Below the pieces are notes generated by a model that did no database searches, was not told the origin of the DNA, and saw nothing but the letters and a program-made list of their open reading frames with translations. The position numbers and the translations under genes were made by a program. DNA of 7,475 nucleotides from Steroidobacteraceae bacterium (lineage in GTDB: Bacteria > Pseudomonadota > Gammaproteobacteria > Steroidobacterales > Steroidobacteraceae), in assembly GCA_025927665.1 (NCBI GenBank), contig JAICKZ010000162.1, forward strand, positions 1 through 7,475, in the 5' to 3' direction. How positions within the stretch are numbered: the stretch's first letter is position 1; each line of letters opens with the position of its first letter. Below are positions 1 to 6,572 of this stretch, one piece after another.

Positions 1-1714
1 CCTGAGCAGTTGCAATCAGTTTGGAATCATCATCGCGCACTGCAAACTGTCGCTGCAATGTGGCTTCATCGTGCTCACGAAAGCGTCGTACAGAGGATCG
101 TGCAACATGTGCAGATTCTCCCAGCGATTCCAATACCGCTTGTGCCATTTCCAGACTGGATGCATAAGTTTCACGAATGATCAAATGCACCCCTAATTCC
201 ATCAACTTGAAAGCGTGCTGACGATTACGTGCACGCGCAAAGATCTTCACATTGGGAAAATACTGCGACACAATTTCCGTGGTTCGAATCGATACGTCGA
301 CATCATCTACGGCCAGCACAAGCACGGTTGCTTTATCAGCACCGGCTGCGCGCAGTACATCGAGTCGCGATGCATCGCCGTAGTACACTTGACTGCCAAA
401 ACGTCGTAAGAAATCAATATTGGCTTGGCTGACATCCAATGCAGTGAATGCAATTCGTCTCGCACGCAAAATACGTCCAATGATTTGCCCAAAGCGACCA
501 AAGCCTGCGATTAAAACATGATCATCGCGCGCTTCAATCGTATCGAATGGTTTATTCACGCTTGCAACCAACCACTGCCGCAAAACCGCATCATATAACG
601 ATGACAGAAGTGGGCCCAACATCATGGATAACGTCACGGACAACACCAATATATCGGTGAGGTGTTGCGCAATAATGTGTTGTTGAGTTGCCAATGCAAA
701 CAACACGAAAGCAAACTCACCACCGGCCATCATGGCAAAACCCAGCCGCCATGTCGAATCAGCTGAATGACCGGTTACTCTACCAATAATCAGCAACGCC
801 AATAGTTTTAACAGCATGAATGCCAGCGTCACTGACAATACTGTGATTGGTATCTGAATCAACAACGACAAATTTGCTGACATGCCGACGGAAATAAAAA
901 ACAATCCAAGCAGCAACCCTTTGAATGGTTCGATATCTGCTTCAAGCTCGTGACGAAACTCACTGTCAGCTAACAATACACCTGCCAGAAACGCACCGAG
1001 TGACATGGACAGCCCCACAGCAGATACCACCAATGCCATGCCAATGACGATCAACAGTGTTGCTGCGGTGAATACTTCAGTAACTCGAGTACGTGCGATT
1101 AAACGCAATGCCGGTCGTAAGAGTAATCGCCCACCGATAATCACCAATGCAATCACCGCCAATAGTTTGATCAAGCCTAATAAAGGCGAATCAACCGATT
1201 GCACGGTTGGCGAAATGAACGGCACCACGGCCAACATGGGTAATACCGCAAGATCCTGAAACAGCAGAATGCCAAATGCTGCCCGGCCATAATTGCTTTT
1301 CAGCTGATTGCGCTCTGCAAGTATCTGCAATACAAGTGCAGTGGATGACAATGCCAACCCAAAACCAATAATCGCTGCGCTAATAAGGGTGTTATCGGCG
1401 AGCCATGCTACAGACCCAATCAATAATGTACTGAGCAACACTTGCGCGCTACCTGCACCAAATACGGCGCGACGCATTACCCACAAACGCGAGGGTTGTA
1501 ACTCAAGCCCAATGACAAACAGCAGTAACACCACACCAAATTCTGAAGCCTGCATGATGCTATGTACATCAGTAATCAAACCCAAAACCCAAGGACCAAT
1601 AACAATACCCGCAGCAACATAGCCCAGAATAGAACTAAGTTTCAGCCAACGGAACAATGGCACAAATACCACTGCTGCAATCAGGAAAATCGCAACTTGT
1701 GATAACGAATTCAT
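1..1714 (-). CDS. kefB: KefB/KefC-type K+/H+ antiporter (CPA2 family), 3' end outside window
   Basis: The reading frame is open for 571 codons from ATG to the window edge, so it lacks only the C-terminal tail; E. coli KefB is about 600 residues. Family members are glutathione-gated potassium efflux systems in the inner membrane that acidify the cytoplasm against electrophiles. Seen in the translation: an N-terminal multi-helix antiporter domain (about residues 5-378) with GLELQPSRLW (69-78), the LFQD motif (151-154), the regulatory loop HELEADIEPFKG (255-266) and GGEFAFVLF (331-339). A C-terminal Rossmann-type KTN/RCK nucleotide-binding domain starts around 398, with GFGRFGQ (404-410) and YYGDASRLD (444-452). 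The start is supported by GGGAG six bases upstream (1721-1725). No KefG or KefF partner gene lies next to it. The 217-base gap from the dehydratase suggests separate transcription, though no clear promoter is visible. KefB versus KefC is judged from remembered sequences; KefB looks closer. Confidence 0.93.
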   Translation of the reverse strand, partial: MNSLSQVAIFLIAAVVFVPLFRWLKLSSILGYVAAGIVIGPWVLGLITDVHSIMQASEFGVVLLLFVIGLELQPSRLWVMRRAVFGAGSAQVLLSTLLIGSVAWLADNTLISAAIIGFGLALSSTALVLQILAERNQLKSNYGRAAFGILLFQDLAVLPMLAVVPFISPTVQSVDSPLLGLIKLLAVIALVIIGGRLLLRPALRLIARTRVTEVFTAATLLIVIGMALVVSAVGLSMSLGAFLAGVLLADSEFRHELEADIEPFKGLLLGLFFISVGMSANLSLLIQIPITVLSVTLAFMLLKLLALLIIGRVTGHSADSTWRLGFAMMAGGEFAFVLFALATQQHIIAQHLTDILVLSVTLSMMLGPLLSSLYDAVLRQWLVASVNKPFDTIEARDDHVLIAGFGRFGQIIGRILRARRIAFTALDVSQANIDFLRRFGSQVYYGDASRLDVLRAAGADKATVLVLAVDDVDVSIRTTEIVSQYFPNVKIFARARNRQHAFKLMELGVHLIIRETYASSLEMAQAVLESLGESAHVARSSVRRFREHDEATLQRQFAVRDDDSKLIATAQ

Positions 1715-1931
1715 ACAACGCTCCCGCAAGTATAGACGTGAGCGTAACAAACAAGCCTGACACTGGCTATGGAAGTATGATTGACGGTGCTGAGCAGGAA
1801 AGGCGTTATGCAGATCACCAATTTGGAATTCACGGAATTCTCGATGACCTCAATCACACTAGCATTAGTATCCACTCATGAATGAAACCAGTAGTGCCAA
1901 GATTACATCCTTATAACTCTGCCTGCATCTT
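1715..1931. other. Intergenic region between dehydratase and kefB-like gene
   Basis: These 217 bases separate the dehydratase stop from the antiporter start. No frame on either strand holds a convincing gene, and no strong stem plus T-run terminator or well-spaced sigma70 promoter is visible. The one structured element is a dyad of two GAATTC hexamers at 1826-1840. It presumably carries the antiporter promoter, by inference only. Confidence 0.6.
1826..1840. repeat. Short dyad: two GAATTC hexamers 3 bases apart
   Basis: GAATTC occurs at 1826-1831 and again at 1835-1840, separated by ACG. Because the hexamer is palindromic, the pair is both a direct and an inverted repeat; with flanking bases it also reads as two near-identical 9-base units (GGAATTCAC, GGAATTCTC). 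It lies about 110 bases upstream of the antiporter start, a possible place for an operator. The arms are short, so chance is a real alternative. Confidence 0.3.
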
Positions 1932-3917
1932 CTAATTCCCGTGACGTGCCCGATGTGCCGCAATGTCCGTGACTTTGCGCTTTTCTGCTGTTGATACCTG
2001 ACGACTGCGCATCCACACTAAATCTTGGATTTCTTGCTGGGGTTTATATTCGATTACTGCTTGCATCAGTGCCTCACGTGCACCAATGCAATCTGAACGA
2101 TTGATGGTATCCAACATTCCTTCCAACAAAGAGGCCACACTCGACCAGGGCAAGTGATGCTCGGTTGCACGCATTATTCTCGGATGCTCAGTACCCATAA
2201 CATCATTACCAATCAACAATTCTTCGTATAGTTTTTCAGCAGGACGCAGTCCTGTATAGACGATTTCGATATCACCGTCAGGGAATTGTTCATCACGAAC
2301 CATTAACCCCATTAAGTGAATCATGCGTTTGGCGAGATCTTCAATGCGTACTGGCTTACCCATATCAAGTACGAATACATCACCGCCCTTGGCCATGGAA
2401 CCCGCTTGAATAACTAACTGTGCAGCTTCGGGAATAGTCATGAAGTAACGAATAATGTCTTTATGCGTGACTGTTACTGGGCCACCACGATTGATTTGCT
2501 CACGGAACAACGGCACTACTGATCCAGAAGATTCCAGCACATTTCCGAATCGAACCATGCAAAAACGAGTGCTCGATCCACGTTGTTGCAATCCCTGCAA
2601 CACAATTTCTGCCAGCCGCTTCGTTGCGCCCATCACGTTGGTAGGATTCACCGCTTTATCAGTTGAAATCAGTACGAAGGTCTCAACCTTGGCTTCGATT
2701 GCAGCTTCGGCAGAGTACCAAGTTCCAAACACGTTGTTGTGAATACCTTCAACTACATTGTGCTCTACGATAGGCACATGTTTATACGCCGCAGCGTGAT
2801 ACACCGTCTGCACACCATACGTCGTCATGATTTCTTGAATGCGTTGACGATGATGAGCATTGCCCAACAAAGCGACGATTTCAACATTGACTTGTAAATG
2901 CTGGATAAGCAAACGTAGTTCTTTATCAATGCTGTAAAGCGCTACTTCGGAAATTTCCAACAAAATTATTCGCGCAGGTTTAAGCTGAAGAATTTGGCGG
3001 CAAAGCTCAGAGCCAATAGAACCACCTGCACCAGAAACCATGACTACTTTGTTACGAATACAAGCATCCATCAACCGTTCATTCGGTACAACCGGATCAC
3101 GCCCCAGCAAATCGTTTGCATCAACGTCGCGAATATCTTCTACATTGGCGTGTCCGGCCGCAATATCGCTGTAGTCTGGTACCGTCTGAACCAGAACATT
3201 TAAAGGTTCCAACTGCTTCAGAATTTCTTGGCGTCGGCGGCGTGATTGCGACGGCAAAGCAAGTAACACCGTAGAGGCTGCTTCTTCACGAATCAATTCT
3301 GGCAACATGTCGGGAGCAAACACCTCGATACTTGCCACCGTACTTCCATGAAGTGCGTGATTATCGTCGACAAAAGCGACGGGGCTATATCGTCCGCTAC
3401 GTCTTAAACCAATCGCCAACTCCACCCCTGCTGCGCCAGCCCCGTATATCACTACTCGGTGAGCACTGCCCGCACTTCGGTAATTAATCATGCCTCGAAT
3501 CAAAAAACGACTTCCGCTGACATAAAGCAATGCAAGCGCGGCATAAATCACCAATACTGACCATGGTAGACGCTCAACAAAAATAAATTGATTGATTAAG
3601 GCAAGAAAAGCGACTGAAGTTATCACTCCCTTAGTCACGGTCACCAATGCTCGCGGTCCTAAATATCGAATGACTGCGCGATACAAACCCAGCCTGACAA
3701 ATACAGGGATGGCAGTTAAAACCACTACAAAATAGGGGCCTAATTGATCTGATAGATTCTGTGGAATGATTCCAAATCGCAGCGTGATTGCACACCAAAG
3801 AGCGGTGGGAACAAATACCAAATCACCTGCCAACATCAGTGCTCGTTTCTGAGCACGCGGCAATTCCAGCAACCATTGAGAAAGCTGCTCAATCCATGTG
3901 GGAACCGTACTTTTCAC
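1932..3917 (-). CDS. wbpM: WbpM/CapD-type UDP-HexNAc 4,6-dehydratase, membrane-anchored
   Basis: The 661-residue product matches the usual length of the large membrane-bound nucleotide-sugar dehydratases (WbpM, PglF, WbgZ). They convert UDP-GlcNAc to UDP-2-acetamido-2,6-dideoxy-4-keto-hexose, the precursor of QuiNAc, FucNAc, bacillosamine and FucNAc4N. About four hydrophobic segments lie in the first 135 residues (roughly 27-47, 62-78, 97-113, 119-135). A first Rossmann domain follows with VVIYGAGAAGVELA (155-168), then the catalytic SDR domain with GAGGSIGS (296-303), HAAAYKHVPIVE (374-385), STDKAVNPTN (418-427) and RFGNVLESSGSV (456-467). The active-site pattern keeps Met429 and Lys433 (VMGATK), the Met-for-Tyr variant known for large members. 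The start is GTG, chosen because AAGGAG (3926-3931) sits eight bases before it; the nearest upstream ATG (3938-3940) is out of frame. It should supply the keto-sugar to the upstream aminotransferase. Confidence 0.95.
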   Translation of the reverse strand: MKSTVPTWIEQLSQWLLELPRAQKRALMLAGDLVFVPTALWCAITLRFGIIPQNLSDQLGPYFVVVLTAIPVFVRLGLYRAVIRYLGPRALVTVTKGVITSVAFLALINQFIFVERLPWSVLVIYAALALLYVSGSRFLIRGMINYRSAGSAHRVVIYGAGAAGVELAIGLRRSGRYSPVAFVDDNHALHGSTVASIEVFAPDMLPELIREEAASTVLLALPSQSRRRRQEILKQLEPLNVLVQTVPDYSDIAAGHANVEDIRDVDANDLLGRDPVVPNERLMDACIRNKVVMVSGAGGSIGSELCRQILQLKPARIILLEISEVALYSIDKELRLLIQHLQVNVEIVALLGNAHHRQRIQEIMTTYGVQTVYHAAAYKHVPIVEHNVVEGIHNNVFGTWYSAEAAIEAKVETFVLISTDKAVNPTNVMGATKRLAEIVLQGLQQRGSSTRFCMVRFGNVLESSGSVVPLFREQINRGGPVTVTHKDIIRYFMTIPEAAQLVIQAGSMAKGGDVFVLDMGKPVRIEDLAKRMIHLMGLMVRDEQFPDGDIEIVYTGLRPAEKLYEELLIGNDVMGTEHPRIMRATEHHLPWSSVASLLEGMLDTINRSDCIGAREALMQAVIEYKPQQEIQDLVWMRSRQVSTAEKRKVTDIAAHRARHGN

Positions 3918-3925
3918 TACTTTTG

Positions 3926-3931
3926 CTCCTT
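3926..3931 (-). promoter_or_regulatory. Ribosome binding site fixing the GTG start of the dehydratase
   Basis: AAGGAG on the minus strand lies eight bases before the GTG at 3917. It is a near-consensus Shine-Dalgarno site and decides the start in the absence of an in-frame ATG nearby. Confidence 0.75.
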
Positions 3932-4008
3932 GGGCACCATGCCAACTATACGACGGATAACAATATCAAATGCTGATGAAATTTAACAGCTTAAGATAAA
4001 AATATCGT

Positions 4009-4022
4009 ACGTATGAATACGT
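4009..4022. repeat. Short inverted repeat, 6-base arms, 2-base centre
   Basis: ACGTAT and ATACGT flank a two-base centre. On the minus strand it reads ACGTATTCATACGT and is followed shortly by a five-T run. As RNA only a five-pair stem with a TTCA loop could form, too weak and too far from the T-run for a standard intrinsic terminator. A protein-binding dyad or chance are the alternatives. Confidence 0.3.
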
Positions 4023-4067
4023 GACTGGCAGCGTCTGAAACTTGCTTGAGTGAGATTGGAGCCATTA

Positions 4068-4664
4068 TTAAAGACAAATAGACCAAATAGTTTGCACTAT
4101 AATTCTAAGATCTAAGAGTAAAGATCGCTCTCTAATATATCGTAAATAGTAATTAAGCTTGGTGGGAATGATGGTTTGAATATATGTTCTTTCCGGATCA
4201 TCCGAACGGGCTAGGATTTCATTTTCGTTGCGGAATAAAAGTGATGCTAAGTCCGTGATTCCGGGCCTAACCGATAAAACTCTTTCCCTTACATCTGTAG
4301 GATACATAGCGACGTATTTCGGCACTTCCGGGCGCGGTCCGACCATACTCATATCACCTACTAATACGTTTAAAAATTGTGGTAACTCATCTAGCTTATA
4401 TTGCCTAAGAAAACTCCCCGCATCGGATACTCGACTATCGGCACCAACAGTTATCTGCATTCCCTTTTTCTCCGCATCTACTACCATCGTTCGAAATTTG
4501 TAGATTTTGAATTCTTTACCATATCTGCCGACACGCACTTGCCTAAAGAAAACTGGCCCAGTTGAATCTGCTTTAATCCAACAAGCAATGACTACCATCG
4601 GAATGGCTAAGAATATAATTCCAACAAATGACGCAAACAGATCCAGCACTCTCTTTATAATCAA
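4068..4664 (-). CDS. PglC-type phosphoglycosyl transferase (initiating sugar-1-phosphate transferase)
   Basis: The 198-residue product has the size of the minimal monotopic phosphoglycosyl transferases (PglC, WbgY, WcfS). They move a sugar-1-phosphate from a UDP-sugar to undecaprenyl phosphate on the cytoplasmic face of the inner membrane, the first committed step of repeat-unit assembly. Visible: an N-terminal hydrophobic re-entrant helix (about 8-30), KFRTM (56-60), the catalytic Asp-Glu pair in KLDELPQ (Asp92, Glu93), MVGPRPE (107-113) and SVRPGITDLAS (131-141). The start is TTG, which overlaps the aminotransferase stop in TTGA; GAGGTG (4670-4675) lies five bases upstream, and the conserved N-terminal sequence begins exactly there. 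It lacks the extra membrane domain of WbaP/WcaJ proteins. Its substrate is probably the UDP-4-amino-6-deoxy sugar made by its neighbours, inferred from gene order. Confidence 0.94.
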   Translation of the reverse strand: MIIKRVLDLFASFVGIIFLAIPMVVIACWIKADSTGPVFFRQVRVGRYGKEFKIYKFRTMVVDAEKKGMQITVGADSRVSDAGSFLRQYKLDELPQFLNVLVGDMSMVGPRPEVPKYVAMYPTDVRERVLSVRPGITDLASLLFRNENEILARSDDPERTYIQTIIPTKLNYYLRYIRERSLLLDLRIIVQTIWSICL

Positions 4665-5821
4665 CGAAGCACCTCGCGTAACGCAGCGATTACTCTATCT
4701 TGATCTCCGAAAGTCATCTTTGTATACAGAGGGATGCTAAGCATGGACCTATAGGCAGAATCAGCGCACGGGAACATTTCATTTGTCAGACTGTAACGAT
4801 CACGCCAATATGGATGTCGATGCAAGGGAACATAATGAACACTGGTTCCAATACCAAGATTGGACAATCCTTGAATAACATTATCTCGAGATTTTTTAAC
4901 CGAGGCATCAAGGCGTATGACGTATAGATGCCATGCATGCACGTCGTTACCAGTTGGCATCGGTGGCAATATCAAGGGAAGCTCATCCAGCAACTCATTA
5001 TAACGATTTGCCAATACTTGACGTTTTTCCAGAAAGCCAGACAATTTTTTCAATTGCTCAATTCCAAGAGCAGCTGCTATATCGGTTAGATTGTATTTAA
5101 ACCCCGGTGCAATGACCTCGTAATACCACGCCGGTGTTTTTGATACAAATCGATCAAAAGCGTCGCGATTCATTCCATGGAGACGCATGACACGCATCCG
5201 TTTTGCAATTTCTGGCTGTTTTGTAACAACCATCCCTCCCTCGCCTGTGGTCATAGTTTTGTTCGCATAAAAACTAAACACGGTAGCGTCTGATTCAAGC
5301 GTGCCTACCAATTGACCCTTCCATGTGCTTGGCAATGCATGAGCAGCATCTTCAACAACTTTCAAGTTATGATCTTTTGCAAGTCGCAAGATTGCGGTCA
5401 TATCGCATGTCAGCCCGCCATAGTGAACTGGCATGATAACTTTTGTCCTGGGAGTTATAGAACTGCGAATTTGATCAATATCAATGTTTAAGGTTGATGA
5501 ATCTATATCTACAAATACTGGATCAGCACCTAGATAGCGCACTACTTCTGCTGTGGCGGTAAATGTTAATGTTGTTGTTATTACTTCATCACCAGGGCCA
5601 ACGCCTAACGCTTCAAGAGCCAAATGTAGTCCAGCCGTTGCAGAATTAACTGCCAAGCTTTCAACGTTGCCACCTAAGTACTCTGTGAATCTTTGCTCGA
5701 AGAACTTAGTCTGAGGTCCAGTTGTTACCCAACCAGACTGGAGCGCCTGAGCAACAGCAGCAATTTCTTCATCACCAATTTCAGGCAACGCAAATGGAAG
5801 AAATTGCAACTCTGAGACCAT
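4661..5821 (-). CDS. DegT/DnrJ/EryC1/StrS sugar aminotransferase (ArnB-like)
   Basis: This 386-residue PLP enzyme most likely aminates the 4-keto group of a UDP-4-keto-6-deoxy-HexNAc, using glutamate as usual donor. The fold type I pattern is clear: GWVTTGP (30-36), NSATAGLHLAL (59-69), GDEVITTTLTFTAT (77-90), VVEDAAHA (155-162, with Asp158 for the PLP ring nitrogen) and SFYANKTMTTGEGG (183-196), where Lys188 is the predicted Schiff-base lysine, as in ArnB. Later come GFKYNLTDIAAALG, HAWHLYVIRLD and GIGTSVHYVPLH. The overall sequence resembles ArnB, WbgX and WcfR. The frame is open upstream to 5923, but ATG at 5819-5821 is the real start: family homology begins there, AAAGGT lies seven bases upstream (5829-5834), and it starts one base after the methyltransferase stop. 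Whether the amino group ends axial (FucNAc4N) or equatorial (bacillosamine precursor) cannot be read from sequence here. Confidence 0.93.
   Translation of the reverse strand: MVSELQFLPFALPEIGDEEIAAVAQALQSGWVTTGPQTKFFEQRFTEYLGGNVESLAVNSATAGLHLALEALGVGPGDEVITTTLTFTATAEVVRYLGADPVFVDIDSSTLNIDIDQIRSSITPRTKVIMPVHYGGLTCDMTAILRLAKDHNLKVVEDAAHALPSTWKGQLVGTLESDATVFSFYANKTMTTGEGGMVVTKQPEIAKRMRVMRLHGMNRDAFDRFVSKTPAWYYEVIAPGFKYNLTDIAAALGIEQLKKLSGFLEKRQVLANRYNELLDELPLILPPMPTGNDVHAWHLYVIRLDASVKKSRDNVIQGLSNLGIGTSVHYVPLHRHPYWRDRYSLTNEMFPCADSAYRSMLSIPLYTKMTFGDQDRVIAALREVLR
4670..4675 (-). promoter_or_regulatory. Ribosome binding site for the TTG start of the phosphoglycosyl transferase
   Basis: GAGGTG lies inside the last codons of the aminotransferase gene, five bases before the TTG at 4664. 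It supports this non-ATG start and translational coupling. Confidence 0.65.
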
Positions 5822-5822
5822 C

Positions 5823-6572
5823 TTAATTACCTTTTTGTTTTTCAATCCAACACAACAGATGAGTTCGCAGAAATGGAAACATGTTAAATATATTATATGC
5901 GAATGGATGAATCCTACATACACGGCGACTTATTGGCGGTGCGAGAGTTACTCGCCTAGCGCATATCTTGGCGTCAGGAAATAGCGCCTTAATTCGCCTC
6001 AATGAAACGCCACGAACGTCTGGGTTGGCCGGATTATTGTAGGTAAAGTCGTACCACATAATTCCACCACCAATTCGCAGCCAAGACCACATTCGATCAG
6101 CAAGCCCTTGCTGGAACTCATCACTTAATAGCGAAGAGAACACCACCGACTGAAATGCAATATCAATAGATCCCGCTTGAATTTGAGCAGACGCCGCATC
6201 GCCTTCATGCACAGAAAGCACGTTCGATACTCGACTACGAGCCATGGCCACACGATCTGGTAGTAACTCTATCCCTGTTAGGTTCTGTGGCAAAAAGCCA
6301 AATCTCATAAAATCAAGCAGATGACCACCATACCCACACCCCACGTCAACCAGCCTCAGTCTCTGCAAATCTGCCGATTCAAAACAACAAACAGATCCAA
6401 ACATAAGTAACATTTCTCGTTGCCACTCCTGTGTGCTGTAAATAACTTCCGGCTTAAGCACTCCATATGTATCACTTCGCATTCTTCTACCATAGCGTTC
6501 GAGCACCGCCACAGCTTCATCGCTAAGGCCACCGCTAGTCAATTGCGATTCACTTTCGTTTCTAACAGTCAT
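5823..6572 (-). CDS. Class I SAM-dependent methyltransferase of the polysaccharide cluster
   Basis: The 249-residue product has a Rossmann-type SAM-binding core. Motif I is LVDVGCGYGGHL (74-85), the acidic residue after strand 2 is Glu102 in GIELLPDR, an acidic-loop motif EGDAAS follows at 123-128, and motif IV is around IDIAFQSVVFSSLL (136-149). A WYDF segment (173-176) lies at the next strand. The C-terminal part (about 177-245) contains RGVSLRRIKALFP, TLAPPISR and LRTHLLCW. No signal peptide or clear membrane segment is seen, so it should be cytoplasmic. Its ATG overlaps the glycosyltransferase stop by one base (TAATG), with AAGGTG five bases upstream. The acceptor is unknown; methylation of a repeat-unit sugar, its nucleotide precursor or the chain end are possible. 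The SAM fold is certain, the substrate is not. Confidence 0.88.
   Translation of the reverse strand: MTVRNESESQLTSGGLSDEAVAVLERYGRRMRSDTYGVLKPEVIYSTQEWQREMLLMFGSVCCFESADLQRLRLVDVGCGYGGHLLDFMRFGFLPQNLTGIELLPDRVAMARSRVSNVLSVHEGDAASAQIQAGSIDIAFQSVVFSSLLSDEFQQGLADRMWSWLRIGGGIMWYDFTYNNPANPDVRGVSLRRIKALFPDAKICARRVTLAPPISRRVCRIHPFAYNIFNMFPFLRTHLLCWIEKQKGN
5829..5834 (-). promoter_or_regulatory. Ribosome binding site deciding the aminotransferase start
   Basis: AAAGGT at the end of the methyltransferase gene lies seven bases before the ATG at 5821. It favours this start over upstream ATG codons that would overlap the methyltransferase by about 100 bases. Confidence 0.65.

Larger units (their letters stand above)
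3918..4067. other. Intergenic region between phosphoglycosyl transferase and dehydratase
   Basis: This AT-rich gap of 150 bases is the only break in an otherwise tightly packed set of polysaccharide genes. It may carry a separate promoter for the dehydratase, but no well-spaced -35/-10 pair is convincing; a TATAGT hexamer near 3943-3948 (minus strand) lacks a good -35 partner. It contains a short dyad at 4009-4022 and an eight-codon mini-ORF (3917-3940) running into the dehydratase start. Confidence 0.55.

Noticed and set aside
307..501. Minus-strand 64-codon ORF inside the antiporter region
   Set aside because: It is in a different frame from the intact KTN domain coding sequence, which is clearly the real one.
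1729..1734. TATACT as a -10 box for the antiporter gene (minus strand)
   Set aside because: It ends only 14 bases before the ATG, so transcription would start inside the ribosome site, and there is no good -35 at the right distance.
1005..1881. Plus-strand open frames of 74-104 codons inside and just past the antiporter gene
   Set aside because: They lie opposite a clearly conserved coding frame, show low-complexity Asn/Thr/Ala-rich translations typical of antisense shadows, and match no family.
1808..1885. Plus-strand 25-codon ORF with an AGGAAAGG site in front
   Set aside because: It is too short to judge, has no recognisable sequence and crosses the GAATTC dyad; the purine-rich stretch may be chance.
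5822..5923. An in-frame extension of the aminotransferase by 34 residues starting at 5923
   Set aside because: It overlaps the methyltransferase by about 100 bases, its sequence does not resemble the family, and a ribosome site and conserved N-terminus support the ATG at 5821.
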